Below, one piece after another: positions 1 to 8,343 of a stretch of 64,000 nt of DNA; within the stretch, counting starts at the first letter, position 1; every line of letters begins with the position of its first letter. Under the pieces are notes generated by a model. It saw only the letters and a list, made by a program, of their open reading frames with translations, had not been told where the DNA came from and made no database searches. This stretch comes from CSP1-5 sp964558395 (GTDB lineage: Bacteria > Methylomirabilota > Methylomirabilia > Methylomirabilales > CSP1-5): NCBI GenBank assembly GCA_964558395.1, contig CAZLDS010000009.1:1-64000 (forward strand). Reading direction: 5' to 3'. The position numbers and the translations under genes are program-made.

Positions 1-331
1 GTGTCCCACATCGGCTCCAAGAAGGGATCGTTTCCTCCGGGAAGATTACAACCAGTAATCTGTACCCACTCGCTCGGGACAGGTTCCGCCGCGCCTGACC
101 GGGGATCGGAAATGGGGTCCCCCGGAAGGGAAGGCCGATTTTTTGCCCCCTGCATATATGGACCGACCCGGTCCGGCCTAGAGGGAGTTCTTATTTCCAT
201 TGATGGAGGCAGAAATGAGATGAGGCTGTTTTGAACGGGAGAGAAGCCGGTCTCGGCGTTACAACCCCTGCTCGGCCCCTCGCTTTACACCCCTCAATCG
301 TTGCAATCATGAGGAGCAGACTTCTGCGTGC
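1..331. other. Non-coding stretch at the window start
   Basis: I see no convincing gene here. Short open frames exist but none has a ribosome binding site with recognisable protein content. The stretch holds one copy (41-60) of a 20-bp sequence that recurs exactly at 8174-8193. It contains a perfect small hairpin, gattac-aacca-gtaatc. There is also a ggaccg/cggtcc inverted repeat near 162-176. It lies downstream of the minus-strand lipoprotein gene, so it may hold that gene's transcript end. Confidence 0.5.
41..60. repeat. 20-bp dispersed repeat, copy 1
   Basis: These 20 bases are identical to 8174-8193, 8.1 kb away on the same strand. The repeat contains a 6-bp perfect hairpin with a 5-nt loop. 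Both copies are followed within about 40 nt by the word tgtaccc. It could mark the ends of an inserted or rearranged segment. Seen directly; the function is unknown. Confidence 0.6.
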
Positions 332-1765
332 TCAGCGGCGAACGAGAACTTGTGAAACCGGATACCATCGGTCCACGCGCTTGCCCTCGATGGCGAGATC
401 AACATGCGCGGATGTGCCGTCTTTGGTTAGGATGGCCACCTCCAAGGAATACGTGCCAGCAGGGAGCTCGTCGGGCACGGTCACAGTGTCCGCGACTTCA
501 TGGGGTGATCCAGGCAGCCACCGCTTGAGATCGGCCGAGCTGATCCACTGAGCCACCACCTGATCGGATCCTGATCTGAAGCGGTAGCCGAGTGGCCAGG
601 GGTGATAGATGGGAGCCACCCCGACATTGTCCCAACGCGAGTGGAGGTACAGTGCTCCACCCGGATGGACCTCGGCAGAATGAGTCAGCTCGCGCAGCAC
701 GAGCCGATAGCCCATCTTTTTGAGAAATTCGTCGACGCGCGGTCTCCATTCGGTCGGGATAGGTGAGGATTTCGCGTTTAGGACGGACACGTGCCACTCG
801 AGTGCTTTTTGCAGGATAAGGTCGATGTCGAAGCCCTTGTCGTACCAATCCTGCATTACACCGCAGACTTCAAAGTGGACTGGACCGGTTTTCCAGGCAT
901 TCGCGACTGCAGGGTCTTTCAGGCTGGGCTCATACGCGTCCTGCATGTGATTCCAAGTGGGACCAAAGAAGCCGTAGTCTCCAAAGCAATCGGCACGCCA
1001 GCCGGCTCCCCGCGAAGTCGCATAGACCAGTTGGCCGCCGTGCAGCATGACCAGCGGCGTGCCGGGAAAGTAGGCGAAGTACCAGTCTGTGATCGCACGT
1101 TGGTTGGCTTCGGTCGGGTAATACTGCAGGCACTGCCGTTCCGCTCCCTGGCAGCAGGCGGTGTTCCACTCCCCCCAGCAGCCCACCGAGCCGATGTCGA
1201 CGTGGTCGATCGCAGGTGACCCGGCATAGCGCGCGCCGAAGGCTTTGATCAGCTTCTCATGGTAGTGAAGGAAAACAGGGTTGTTGTAGTTGGGGAACGT
1301 GCCGCGGCGGACCGGCACAGTCGGAACTCCCTTGTCGATCAGCCACTGCGGTGAACCATGCTTGTAATCCGTCATGATGCGGAACGCCAGCGTCTCTCCC
1401 TTCGCCTGCGCCTGTTCAATGATGCGGTCGACAAACTCGAAGGCGTACCGCCCTTCCTCAGGCTCGAGATCAGCCCAGGACCAACGGAAATATGCCACGG
1501 TGGGACGGGGATAGATGCTGGTCGGCGGAGGATGTCCGAAGCCAAAATGGAAATCGGCGAAGCCCATGCCGGGGTTATAGAAAATGTCGTCGATCTCGCG
1601 AGGATGTACGGTCACGGTCGCTCCGGAGGGGGCGACGGTCGCATCCGGACCGGCGACACCCTCGTTTATTGAATCGGAGGGTACAGATTGACTCGTGGCA
1701 CAAGCGCCAAGCAGCGCCCATGTCGCCAGAAGTGTCAAAAGCAAGTAATGCGTGCGTGCCATCAT
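332..1765 (-). CDS. DUF4832-type lipoprotein, putative glycan-acting
   Basis: A 477-residue protein starting with two Met codons. Its N-terminal signal ends in a lipobox-like LLGAC at about residues 18-22, so a lipid-anchored envelope protein is expected. After a Pro/Ser/Thr linker comes a TIM-barrel-like region with the phrase NPGMGF near residue 64, typical of DUF4832 proteins that resemble beta-galactosidase-type barrels. Further on are VDIGSVGCWGEWN and several Trp/Tyr-rich strands. The last 120 residues look like the beta-sandwich DUF4832 domain. A glycoside-related function is inferred from the fold family; the substrate is unknown. It stands alone, with no operon partner. Acid residues such as DLEPEEG and GCWGEWN could be catalytic, but this is not demonstrated. 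Confidence 0.7.
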   Translation of the reverse strand: MMARTHYLLLTLLATWALLGACATSQSVPSDSINEGVAGPDATVAPSGATVTVHPREIDDIFYNPGMGFADFHFGFGHPPPTSIYPRPTVAYFRWSWADLEPEEGRYAFEFVDRIIEQAQAKGETLAFRIMTDYKHGSPQWLIDKGVPTVPVRRGTFPNYNNPVFLHYHEKLIKAFGARYAGSPAIDHVDIGSVGCWGEWNTACCQGAERQCLQYYPTEANQRAITDWYFAYFPGTPLVMLHGGQLVYATSRGAGWRADCFGDYGFFGPTWNHMQDAYEPSLKDPAVANAWKTGPVHFEVCGVMQDWYDKGFDIDLILQKALEWHVSVLNAKSSPIPTEWRPRVDEFLKKMGYRLVLRELTHSAEVHPGGALYLHSRWDNVGVAPIYHPWPLGYRFRSGSDQVVAQWISSADLKRWLPGSPHEVADTVTVPDELPAGTYSLEVAILTKDGTSAHVDLAIEGKRVDRWYPVSQVLVRR

Positions 1766-1887
1766 GAGCTCCGCCGCCTGGGCCCTTGCCTCGCAGGCCT
1801 TGGCGGGAAGTGCGAAACGGGCGCGGCCGGCAGCGCGAACGGCGGGGGGCGCGTGACGGCTGGTGTGCTAAGTTTACAGCCCCTGCT

Positions 1888-2190
1888 CCACATAACGGTA
1901 ATGGACGTGGGCTAGCCTTTGATGGAGGTGACCTATATCATACGTTCATAGGTCCCGACATCATACAGGTCACTACTGCTGGTATATTCGCAAATACGAT
2001 TTTACCATATTGTCCTGATGAAACGCTGATCGGCCGACCGATTGGCGCCCTAGCGTTTGACGGTACCGGGGCTACTCCAACACTCTGGGCTGCCACGTAT
2101 GATTACACCCCGGCGGCCAAAAATTTCCAAATTGATATCGCAACCGGCGCGGTTCTGCAAACAATCGGCTCCCTCCCGGCTAACGTGAAA
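1888..2190 (+). pseudogene. Beta-propeller gene remnant
   Basis: About 100 codons read as two propeller-like repeats: GLAFDGGDLYHTF followed by GALAFDGTG and LWAATYD, then an IDIATGAVLQTIGSLPA strand. This pattern is typical of PQQ/NHL/WD-like propeller proteins. There is no start codon or ribosome binding site in front, and the similarity ends abruptly near 2190 in GC-rich intergenic sequence. Base composition is AT-richer than the neighbours. I read it as a fragment left by deletion in a decaying island, not as a working gene. Confidence 0.55.
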
Positions 2191-2257
2191 GTCGAACGGT
2201 ATCTGCGATCTCAGATGAGAACTGCTCTTAGGGCAGGCGTAGGACACGACAGGCAAC

Positions 2258-2298
2258 CCACGGGCGCCGGGGGGCATCCTCGGCGCTCGTGGTGTTTT
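2258..2298 (+). terminator. GC-rich intrinsic terminator, copy 1
   Basis: A 12-bp stem (2258-2269 with 2281-2292, one G-U pair) and an 11-nt loop are followed by tgtttt. The same 3' arm and tail recur at 3620-3638 behind purU. Together they bracket the promoter, leader RNA 1 and purU as one transcription unit. Confidence 0.55.
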
Positions 2299-2379
2299 CG
2301 GGACCTCGGGGAAGGTAAGGGGTTCGGGCAGGGCGGAAAGAGACCTCGGAGGAGGGCCTTCCTCCAAAACCATTTCCCG

Positions 2380-2409
2380 TTGACAGGGCCATGCCCACTC
2401 GGATAAGAA
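2380..2409 (+). promoter_or_regulatory. Putative sigma-70 promoter for leader RNA 1 and purU
   Basis: A perfect -35 TTGACA (2380-2385) is followed after 18 bp by TAAGAA (2404-2409). It begins just upstream of leader RNA 1. The spacing is one longer than ideal and the -10 box matches only four of six bases. Confidence 0.45.
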
Positions 2410-2415
2410 AGAGGC

Positions 2416-2585
2416 ACCTCGGAGCAACTCTCCGAGTTGTGTTGTGGCAGAGCGAATAACTCACCGAGGTAGCAACTTAGTTGAACCGGGGGATTGATAG
2501 CCCCCGGCCACTCCCCAGCCAAAATCGCGGGCGCACCAACCATGCAGACGCCTTCTCGGGTCGAATAGGGCTGGGAGGGCGTTTT
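2416..2585 (+). ncRNA. Riboswitch-like leader RNA, copy 1 (upstream of purU)
   Basis: A 5' stem (2416-2422 with 2464-2470) encloses a smaller hairpin. Then comes a 7-bp hairpin, CCGGGGG (2486-2492) with CCCCCGG (2501-2507), whose loop contains ATAG. A linker shared with the other two copies follows. GGCG (2530-2533) can pair with CGCC (2549-2552). Alternatively, ACGCC and the following bases pair with 2570-2582 in a 12-bp terminator stem rich in G-U pairs and ending in TTTT. The two pairings exclude one another, as in an attenuator. The purU start lies 100 nt downstream. It matches copies at 6331-6433 and 8344-8513. I do not recognise a known class. Structure is by-eye base pairing, not computed. 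Confidence 0.6.
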
Positions 2586-2685
2586 GATTGGCAGCCACAG
2601 GGAGTCGAGTTCAAGAAAAACTTCCTCTCAACACCAAGCACCTGTTTCGTTAGCCTGCTCTCACCCGAAAGGGAGTTCTTGTCAC

Positions 2686-3567
2686 ATGAACACAAAACAC
2701 GAAAACAAAAGATCACCATCCGCGACCTTGTTGATTCATTGTCCCTTGAGGGAAGGGGTGGCTGCCTCAGTGACCGAATTCGTCTATGAAAACAATGGGA
2801 ACATTATTCACCATGACCAATATGTTGATCGCGAGAATAAATTATACTTTGGGCGTGTTGAATGGCACTTAGAAGACTTTACAATCCCACCCGATGAGAT
2901 CGGGGAGATTTTCGATACATTGATTGCCAAAAAATTTGCGATACAGTGGAAGTTGTATTTTTCAGACAATATCCCGCGGATGGCCATTTTCGTATCGAAA
3001 CTCCCTCACTGCCTCTTCGACATTCTTGGTCGTTGCCATTCGGGGGAATGGCAAGTGGATGTGCCGTTCATTATTAGCAACCATCCTGACCTGGAGGCGG
3101 TGGCGAAAAAATTTGGCATTGATTTCCATATCTTTCCCATCACCCAAGCAAACAAACAAGCACAAGAAAGGGAGCAAATGGCGTTGTTGAGAGAATACAA
3201 AATTGACGTTATCGTGCTGGCTCGATATATGCAAATTTTAACTGAAGAATGTACTGGCCGCTACCCTAACCAAATCATTAATATTCATCACTCCTTTCTT
3301 CCTTCCTTTGCAGGTGCCAAGCCATACCACGCTGCTCATGGACGCGGAGTCAAGATCATTGGTGCTACCAGTCATTACGTGACTGCCGAGCTGGATACGG
3401 GTCCAATCATCGAGCAAGATGTCGTTCACGTGAGTCACAAGGATTCCGTAGAAGACTTGATCAGAAAGGGGCGTGATCTAGAGAAAGTGGTTCTCTCGCG
3501 GGCCATTTGGAACCACATCCAACGAAAAGTCCTTGTTTACCACAATCGCACGGTGATCTTTGTTTGA
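2686..3567 (+). CDS. purU: Formyltetrahydrofolate deformylase
   Basis: Hydrolyses 10-formyl-THF to formate and THF, balancing one-carbon units or supplying formate for purine synthesis. From the ATG at 2686 (GGGAG about 12 nt upstream) the product is 293 residues, close to the family norm. It has an N-terminal ACT-like sensor (about residues 10-95) and a C-terminal formyltransferase-fold hydrolase domain. The active-site segment NIHHSFLPSF and the later LDTGPIIEQD, carrying the conserved His and Asp, are present. A longer open frame reaches back to 2584 but would run through the leader-RNA terminator. The gene is clearly AT-richer than its surroundings, suggesting horizontal transfer. It is preceded by leader RNA 1 and followed by a terminator at 3599, so it is probably monocistronic. 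Confidence 0.9.
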   Translation: MNTKHENKRSPSATLLIHCPLREGVAASVTEFVYENNGNIIHHDQYVDRENKLYFGRVEWHLEDFTIPPDEIGEIFDTLIAKKFAIQWKLYFSDNIPRMAIFVSKLPHCLFDILGRCHSGEWQVDVPFIISNHPDLEAVAKKFGIDFHIFPITQANKQAQEREQMALLREYKIDVIVLARYMQILTEECTGRYPNQIINIHHSFLPSFAGAKPYHAAHGRGVKIIGATSHYVTAELDTGPIIEQDVVHVSHKDSVEDLIRKGRDLEKVVLSRAIWNHIQRKVLVYHNRTVIFV

Positions 3568-3598
3568 CAATGGGGTAGGGTAGCGGCTTCTAAGCATC

Positions 3599-3638
3599 CC
3601 ACAGGCGTCGGGGGCAACTCGGCGCTCGTGGTGTTTTT
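3599..3638 (+). terminator. Intrinsic terminator behind purU (copy 2)
   Basis: The stem pairs 3599-3610 with 3620-3631, with one mismatch and two G-U pairs, and is followed by tgttttt. The 3' arm and tail are identical over 20 bases to the terminator at 2258-2298, so the two share an origin. Confidence 0.6.
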
Positions 3639-3754
3639 GTGCGAGGAGTGTCAATGCCTGCTACCACGCTGCTACCAGAACACCCCGTACCAGGAACACC
3701 CAGGAACTAATTACCAATTCGTAGCGGATGGCAACGGCGTCCGAGGGATGCTGC

Positions 3755-5398
3755 CTACAACTCAAAGACCTGTCTGAGATATTGCCGCAGCGAATCTGGA
3801 TTCGCCTGCTGGTCGCGATATCCAATGTAGCCGTCAGGCCTCACCAGATAGAGACATGCGGCCTCCGCGCCATAGCGCTTGTGCAACGCCTGCTCGGGAT
3901 CCCCCACAATCGTAGTTCCCGGCGGCGGATGCTCCGGCCACTCCTTCCCCGGACGTATGATGTATACATTGGCGAAACTGCCGTATGCATCGGCAATGCC
4001 GGCCGCCAATGACGTGACGGAATCGCCGGCGCCAGCGCCACGCTCCGTTCCGGCAAAGAGCAACACGCTGTGTTTCGTACCTCGCAGCAGCTCGAAAAGC
4101 GTCAGTGATTGACCCATGACGTGCAGCGGGCCTGCATCCGGCGCTTGGGCACCCGCATGCGGTCCTGAACGGAATTCGCCGTGGGTGGTGACATCCGTCT
4201 GGGCTTCGACACAGACGGAACTCTGTCGGTAATCCAAATCCAGCTCTTCAAAATGCCGTAACTCGGCCAGTCGGACCGCCTCGGGAATGACAATATTGAA
4301 GTACCGCCTAGCGCGTGCGTCGGGCGACAGATGCCTGAAGTGCTCGCCTCTCTCCGTCATCCTCCTTGTCATGTTCACGACATCCCGGCCCACTTGGCGG
4401 CGTTCCGTCTCGTAACTGTCGAGCAGCGATACCGGGGCGAGGCCGCGCATCACCAAGGACAGCTTCCAGGCCAGATTGTACGCGTCTTGGATCCCAGTGT
4501 TCATCCCCTGTCCGCCGATCAGGCTATGAACGTGAACGGCGTCACCCGCGAGGAACGTTCGCCCCTTCCGGTAATGCCGTGCGAGACGGTAGTGGATGCG
4601 AAAATACGCAAGCCAGCGGGGATCGCTGACGTGCACACCCTTGGGTCCGCGTTCGGATATCAGGGCTCGGATGTCGTCGAGGGTCGGTGCCTCCGTCAGC
4701 GCATCGTGATGGTCAGGCATGTCGGCAACGATGCAGGTGCGCGGAGGCGGGAGAGGAAAAAAATAGAGTGCCCCAGCGTCCGTGAAGAACGCGTGCCATT
4801 CGTCACGGGAAAGGGGCGCGTCCAAAACTACGTCGGCGAGCACATACTGATACGGGTCTTCCTCGCCGGGAAAGTCTAGGCCGTTGACATGGCGAACCCG
4901 GCTGTGCGCGCCGTCGCAGCCGATCAGCCAGGGCGTCTGGACGATTTCTTCGCTCCCATCAGCACGTCTGACGGTGGCGAAGACACTGTCTGGATCCGCG
5001 GCAAAATCGAGGAGCTCTGCCTGTCGTTCGACCCGGAGCCCGAAGCGGGTCAGGAGCTGCTCAAGCTTTTCTTCGATCTGGGGCTGGCCCAAGGCGATGG
5101 CATAGCGATACGGCGAATCGACGTCCCCATAGCGAAGGTGGAGGAAGAGCTTCCCATTCGCGTACTGGCGCCCCCCCATCAGCGGGATGCCTTCTTCCAG
5201 AATCGCGTCCACGATCCCAAGGTCCTGAAAAACCTCCAAGGTTCGGGAGTGGAGCAGAGTGGCACGGCAGTGCGGATCGATTCCCGGCACCTTGTCGATG
5301 ATTCGCACCGGAACGCCGTGTCGCGCCAATTCGCATGCCATCGTCAGGCCTGTCGTACAAGCGCCAACCACTAGGAGGGGTAGGTCAGTTTTCGTCAT
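3755..5398 (-). CDS. FAD-dependent aromatic-ring monooxygenase (PheA/TfdB-like)
   Basis: A 547-residue class A flavoprotein hydroxylase. The N-terminal Rossmann motif is VVGACTTGL at residues 10-18, where the usual second glycine (GxGxxG) is a cysteine. The middle DG motif is IGCDGAHSRVR. The second FAD motif, GDAVHVHSLIGGQGMNTG, is intact, and a C-terminal thioredoxin-like domain follows, as in phenol or pentachlorophenol monooxygenases. The likely role is NAD(P)H- and O2-dependent hydroxylation of an aromatic compound; the substrate cannot be read. The ATG overlaps the TGA of the truncated M50 frame upstream (ATGA), and an AAGGA ribosome site lies inside that frame. Expression may therefore now depend on the protease gene's promoter. 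Confidence 0.8.
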   Translation of the reverse strand: MTKTDLPLLVVGACTTGLTMACELARHGVPVRIIDKVPGIDPHCRATLLHSRTLEVFQDLGIVDAILEEGIPLMGGRQYANGKLFLHLRYGDVDSPYRYAIALGQPQIEEKLEQLLTRFGLRVERQAELLDFAADPDSVFATVRRADGSEEIVQTPWLIGCDGAHSRVRHVNGLDFPGEEDPYQYVLADVVLDAPLSRDEWHAFFTDAGALYFFPLPPPRTCIVADMPDHHDALTEAPTLDDIRALISERGPKGVHVSDPRWLAYFRIHYRLARHYRKGRTFLAGDAVHVHSLIGGQGMNTGIQDAYNLAWKLSLVMRGLAPVSLLDSYETERRQVGRDVVNMTRRMTERGEHFRHLSPDARARRYFNIVIPEAVRLAELRHFEELDLDYRQSSVCVEAQTDVTTHGEFRSGPHAGAQAPDAGPLHVMGQSLTLFELLRGTKHSVLLFAGTERGAGAGDSVTSLAAGIADAYGSFANVYIIRPGKEWPEHPPPGTTIVGDPEQALHKRYGAEAACLYLVRPDGYIGYRDQQANPDSLRQYLRQVFEL

Positions 5399-5703
5399 GG
5401 AACCGCTTCCTTCGAGGTCGCAACCCCTCCGAAGATGAAGAGCGTGATGCTGCGCACGGGAACTTTGTAGCGGAGGGCGACGACCGAATGCCCGAGCTCA
5501 TGGAGGAGCACGCTCACAAAGAGCATGATTGCTGTTACTGCGCCTAAAAACCAATAGAGGACGGTGGGCCAGTCTTTGAATTCCGCGGGATAGTAGTCAA
5601 CAGCCAGCATCCAGGTGAGCAATGCGAAAATCAGAAACCACGAGTAATCCAATCCGATGGGAATGCCTAAGATTCGCCCCAAAGCGATGTTGTGGCGAAA
5701 CAT
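5395..5703 (-). pseudogene. Truncated M50 site-2 protease, N-terminal part
   Basis: A 102-residue frame from the ATG at 5703, with a strong GGGAGG site. It has two to three membrane segments and the zinc motif HELGH in LLHELGHS. Complete proteins of this M50 family are normally 200-370 residues, with a second zinc-ligand motif much later. Here similarity stops at IFGGVA and a short unrelated tail ends at the start of the monooxygenase gene. The second half, including the third zinc ligand, is gone, so the product should be inactive. The break looks like a deletion that joined two genes. Confidence 0.75.
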
Positions 5704-6330
5704 TTCTCTACCTCCCTTGCCTGAGGGATACCCCTCTCCTGATCTCCTCACCTTCGCGTTTGATCACCAGCTCGGAGCCTTTCACTAAACAATAGGTCGC
5801 TCATTCCTGATCGCTATCAATCACCCCCTGGCTAGCCCCTTAGTATTGTGGATTCCCCTGTGGAGGGCTAAAGCATTGCCCCTTTGCCAGGGGGTGTCAA
5901 GTCCGCAGAGCGTTTGGGAAAATTATTGAGAGAGACGGTTCACATGGGTAGGGCGGTGAGGAGTTAACAAAGGACCAGGAGGAATCCTCCAAGCGCCAGC
6001 TCGCATCCGAGGAGAGGCCGATACCCTACGGATCCCCCCGTCTCTAGTGGAATTATCTGCTTCAGAGAATCCGACCGTCAGGTGAGTCCCTCATCATGAA
6101 AGCATTTCACGGCCGTGCAAGGTTTGCGTCCGGGAACGGGCTCCCTCAAGCGTCCTATCAGGCTCACTGCAATTCGGACTGAACTACGACATCTCTGGGT
6201 AAACAAAGGCCTCGGTCCGATTGGGCCTGGCCCTCCGGTTTCTGCTGGCACGGGGGATGCACTCTCTTGTTCACGAGAGTAAGACGACGAAGAAGCGCGC
6301 TGACCTACAATGAGGAGTTCTGAAAGTATG
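5704..6330. other. Intergenic stretch with one large imperfect inverted repeat
   Basis: No gene is supported here. An 11-bp inverted repeat (5822-5832 with 5886-5896) encloses a nested TAGCCC/GGGCTA pair, giving a long imperfect hairpin upstream of the M50 remnant. A 6-bp hairpin actctc/gagagt lies at about 6260-6279, just ahead of leader RNA 2. The remainder shows nothing I recognise. Confidence 0.45.
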
Positions 6331-6433
6331 GAACCGGGGGTGACCATAGTCCCCCGCCCACCACAGGCACAATCAAGGACGCACCAAGCATTCTGACGCC
6401 CTGCCGGGATAGTATGGCCAGGGGGACGTTTTT
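6331..6433 (+). ncRNA. Riboswitch-like leader RNA, copy 2 (upstream of subtilase)
   Basis: The core repeats the layout of copies 1 and 3. A CGGGGG/CCCCCG hairpin (6335-6340 with 6351-6356) carries ATAG in the loop, then comes the linker with GGCACAAT. GGACG (6377-6381) can pair with CGCC (6397-6400). The competing terminator-like hairpin from 6396 onward ends in TTTTT (6429-6433); it has a bulge or mismatch here. The protease start codon is 48 nt beyond the T run. Sequence match to the other copies is strongest at GACGCC and around the ATAG loop. Read by eye. Confidence 0.58.
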
Positions 6434-6481
6434 GTCTTTACCGACGTAAAGGGATCAAGAAACGTTGAACAGGAGGACAAT

Positions 6482-8014
6482 ATGAAGGCGGGTAGAATTC
6501 TTTTGGGGGGCGTAGCTGCTGTTTTGCTCGTGATTGCGAGCGCAGTGAGCCCGGCCAACGCCCAAGAGCTTCTAGGGCCCACGCCTTTGCCGCCACCACC
6601 AGGCAAGCTCGAGGTGATCCCCGGCCAGTACATCGTGGAACTCAAGAAGGGTGTAGGGCGGGATGCCTTCATCAACGAGCATCGTGTGGCCGCGTTCCGC
6701 CGCTATAGCATCATTAACGGGTTTGCCGCCCGGATGTCCCAGCACGCGGCAGACCGCCTCGCGGCTAACGCTCAGGTCCGCTTGGTAACTCCGGACCTTG
6801 TCGTCCATGCCTTCCCCAGAGCGGCTGGCCCTCCCGGGGCCTGCCAACCCTGGCCCGAGTGCAAGAACGGAGGCGACAGTGGGGGCGGAGGAGATAGCGG
6901 GAGCTGTCCAGCCTCGTCGGACGGCATGCCTGCTCAAGAGGTTCCAACAGGTGTCAGCCGCATTGGGGCTGCTCCGGATCCAGCTGACCCCACCGCGGCA
7001 ACAGGAGTGGGAGTCCACGTGGCTGTCATCGACACGGGCATCGACCCCTGCCATCCAGACTTGAACGTGCAAGGGGGAGTGTCCTTTGTGGAAACGGAAC
7101 CAGATTACAGGGACACCCATGGGCACGGGACCCATGTGGCCGGCATCATCGGGGCCAAGGACAACGCCTTTGGCGTGGTCGGCGTTGCACCGGCGGTAAA
7201 TCTTTATGCCGTGAAGGTGCTCGACAAGAATGGAGCGGGAGCTTTGGCCGACGTCATCGCGGGCATTGACTGGGCGGTCGCAAATGGAATGCAAGTTGCC
7301 AATTTGAGCCTGGGGGCGCTGGGAGACTTGTTCTGCGTCTTATTCGGTCTTTGCGGGATTGGTCCCGAGTGCACTGCTGTGGCCAATGCCGTGAATGCCG
7401 GGGTAACAATCGTCGTAGCCGCCGGGAACTCCGCCGATGAGACGCTCTATTACACGCCGGCTCACTGCCCGTATAGCACCACCGTGTCGGCCAGTGCAGA
7501 CTCGGATGGCGAGCGGGGAGGTAATGGCAGCATTCTCAGAATCGGGAAGGGGATTAAGGAATACGATGACACCTTTGCTGAAAGCTTCAGCAACTGGAGC
7601 AACTACTGTTGGGACCGTGATGGGGACAGTATATGCACAAACGCGGATTCGCTTATGGTAAACCTCATGGCACCCGGCGTGAAGATCTTGTCCACTTTCC
7701 CCACCTCCTCGGTGACCTTAAGCGGCGAGAATTACGCTATCCTCACCGGGACCAGCATGGCCGCTCCCCATGTGACTGGGGCGGCCGCCCTGCTTATTGA
7801 AGCCGTGATCAACGACACCGGGACCCCCCCCACTCCAGCAGAGGTCGAAGCCGCCCTAACAATCGGGGTGACAATCGGGTCGAGAGCTTACACGGGGGGC
7901 GAATGCATGGGGGTGGATCCACCCGGGTCAACCTACTGGCTTCAGTGTTCTCCGGCATGGCCGGACGATCCTGACTTCGCCTGGGAACCGCTTCTTGACG
8001 CCAGGGACTTCTAG
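6482..8014 (+). CDS. Secreted subtilisin-like serine protease (S8)
   Basis: A 510-residue extracellular protease, started at the ATG 6482 behind AGGAGG. The signal peptide covers about residues 1-27 (ending PANAQ). An inhibitor-I9-type propeptide with YIVELKKGV follows (about 45-112). A Cys/Gly-rich linker precedes the catalytic domain. The triad is visible: Asp184 in VIDTGID, His215 in HGHGTHVAG, Ser425 in GTSMAAPHVTG, with oxyanion Asn316 in AAGN. Several Cys pairs suggest disulphides, as expected outside the cytoplasm. It stands alone and is preceded by leader RNA 2, so its expression may be switched at the level of transcription elongation. Confidence 0.92.
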   Translation: MKAGRILLGGVAAVLLVIASAVSPANAQELLGPTPLPPPPGKLEVIPGQYIVELKKGVGRDAFINEHRVAAFRRYSIINGFAARMSQHAADRLAANAQVRLVTPDLVVHAFPRAAGPPGACQPWPECKNGGDSGGGGDSGSCPASSDGMPAQEVPTGVSRIGAAPDPADPTAATGVGVHVAVIDTGIDPCHPDLNVQGGVSFVETEPDYRDTHGHGTHVAGIIGAKDNAFGVVGVAPAVNLYAVKVLDKNGAGALADVIAGIDWAVANGMQVANLSLGALGDLFCVLFGLCGIGPECTAVANAVNAGVTIVVAAGNSADETLYYTPAHCPYSTTVSASADSDGERGGNGSILRIGKGIKEYDDTFAESFSNWSNYCWDRDGDSICTNADSLMVNLMAPGVKILSTFPTSSVTLSGENYAILTGTSMAAPHVTGAAALLIEAVINDTGTPPTPAEVEAALTIGVTIGSRAYTGGECMGVDPPGSTYWLQCSPAWPDDPDFAWEPLLDARDF

Positions 8015-8343
8015 TTTCGAAGCCTCGGACTCGGAACGTGCGTTCTCGACGTGTCTCGGTAGCTGCCCTCGCGGCCAGCCTGCTCCAATTGAGTGTGGAA
8101 GCTTTGGCTCAGGGCATTGACTGCCGTCAGCGGGTCGTTCCCCCAGCCCGGCAGCTGAGCGACCATCCCAGGTGAAGATTACAACCAGTAATCCTCACTT
8201 TTCTTTCTCGAGATCGAACATCCACACATCTGTACCCCCCGGCAATCCACCACAGGAGTCACGTTCCGCACGCACTATTAGGGGTATTGGCGGTCCGTCA
8301 GCAGCCGTCTCCGTCCTGCTACGCGGTCCAGCGATATGACCAA
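8015..8343. other. Intergenic stretch with repeat copy 2
   Basis: No supported gene. It carries the second copy of the 20-bp hairpin repeat at 8174-8193. A stretch on the minus strand (about 8060-8170) can be read as protein-like sequence but has no start site or recognised family, so I do not call it. Confidence 0.45.
8174..8193. repeat. 20-bp dispersed repeat, copy 2
   Basis: Identical to 41-60, including the 6-bp hairpin with the aacca loop. The word tgtaccc follows at about 8230, as it does near copy 1. The two copies lie either side of the gene set containing leader RNAs 1 and 2. Confidence 0.6.

Noticed and set aside
1..234. Short plus-strand open frame at the window start
   Set aside because: No ribosome site or protein-like composition, and it crosses a hairpin repeat.
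2416..2585. Leader RNAs as cyclic-di-GMP (GEMM-I) riboswitches
   Set aside because: The required GCAAAcc...GGGACGCAAAGCC core is absent in all three copies, although GGACGCA in copy 2 looked similar at first.
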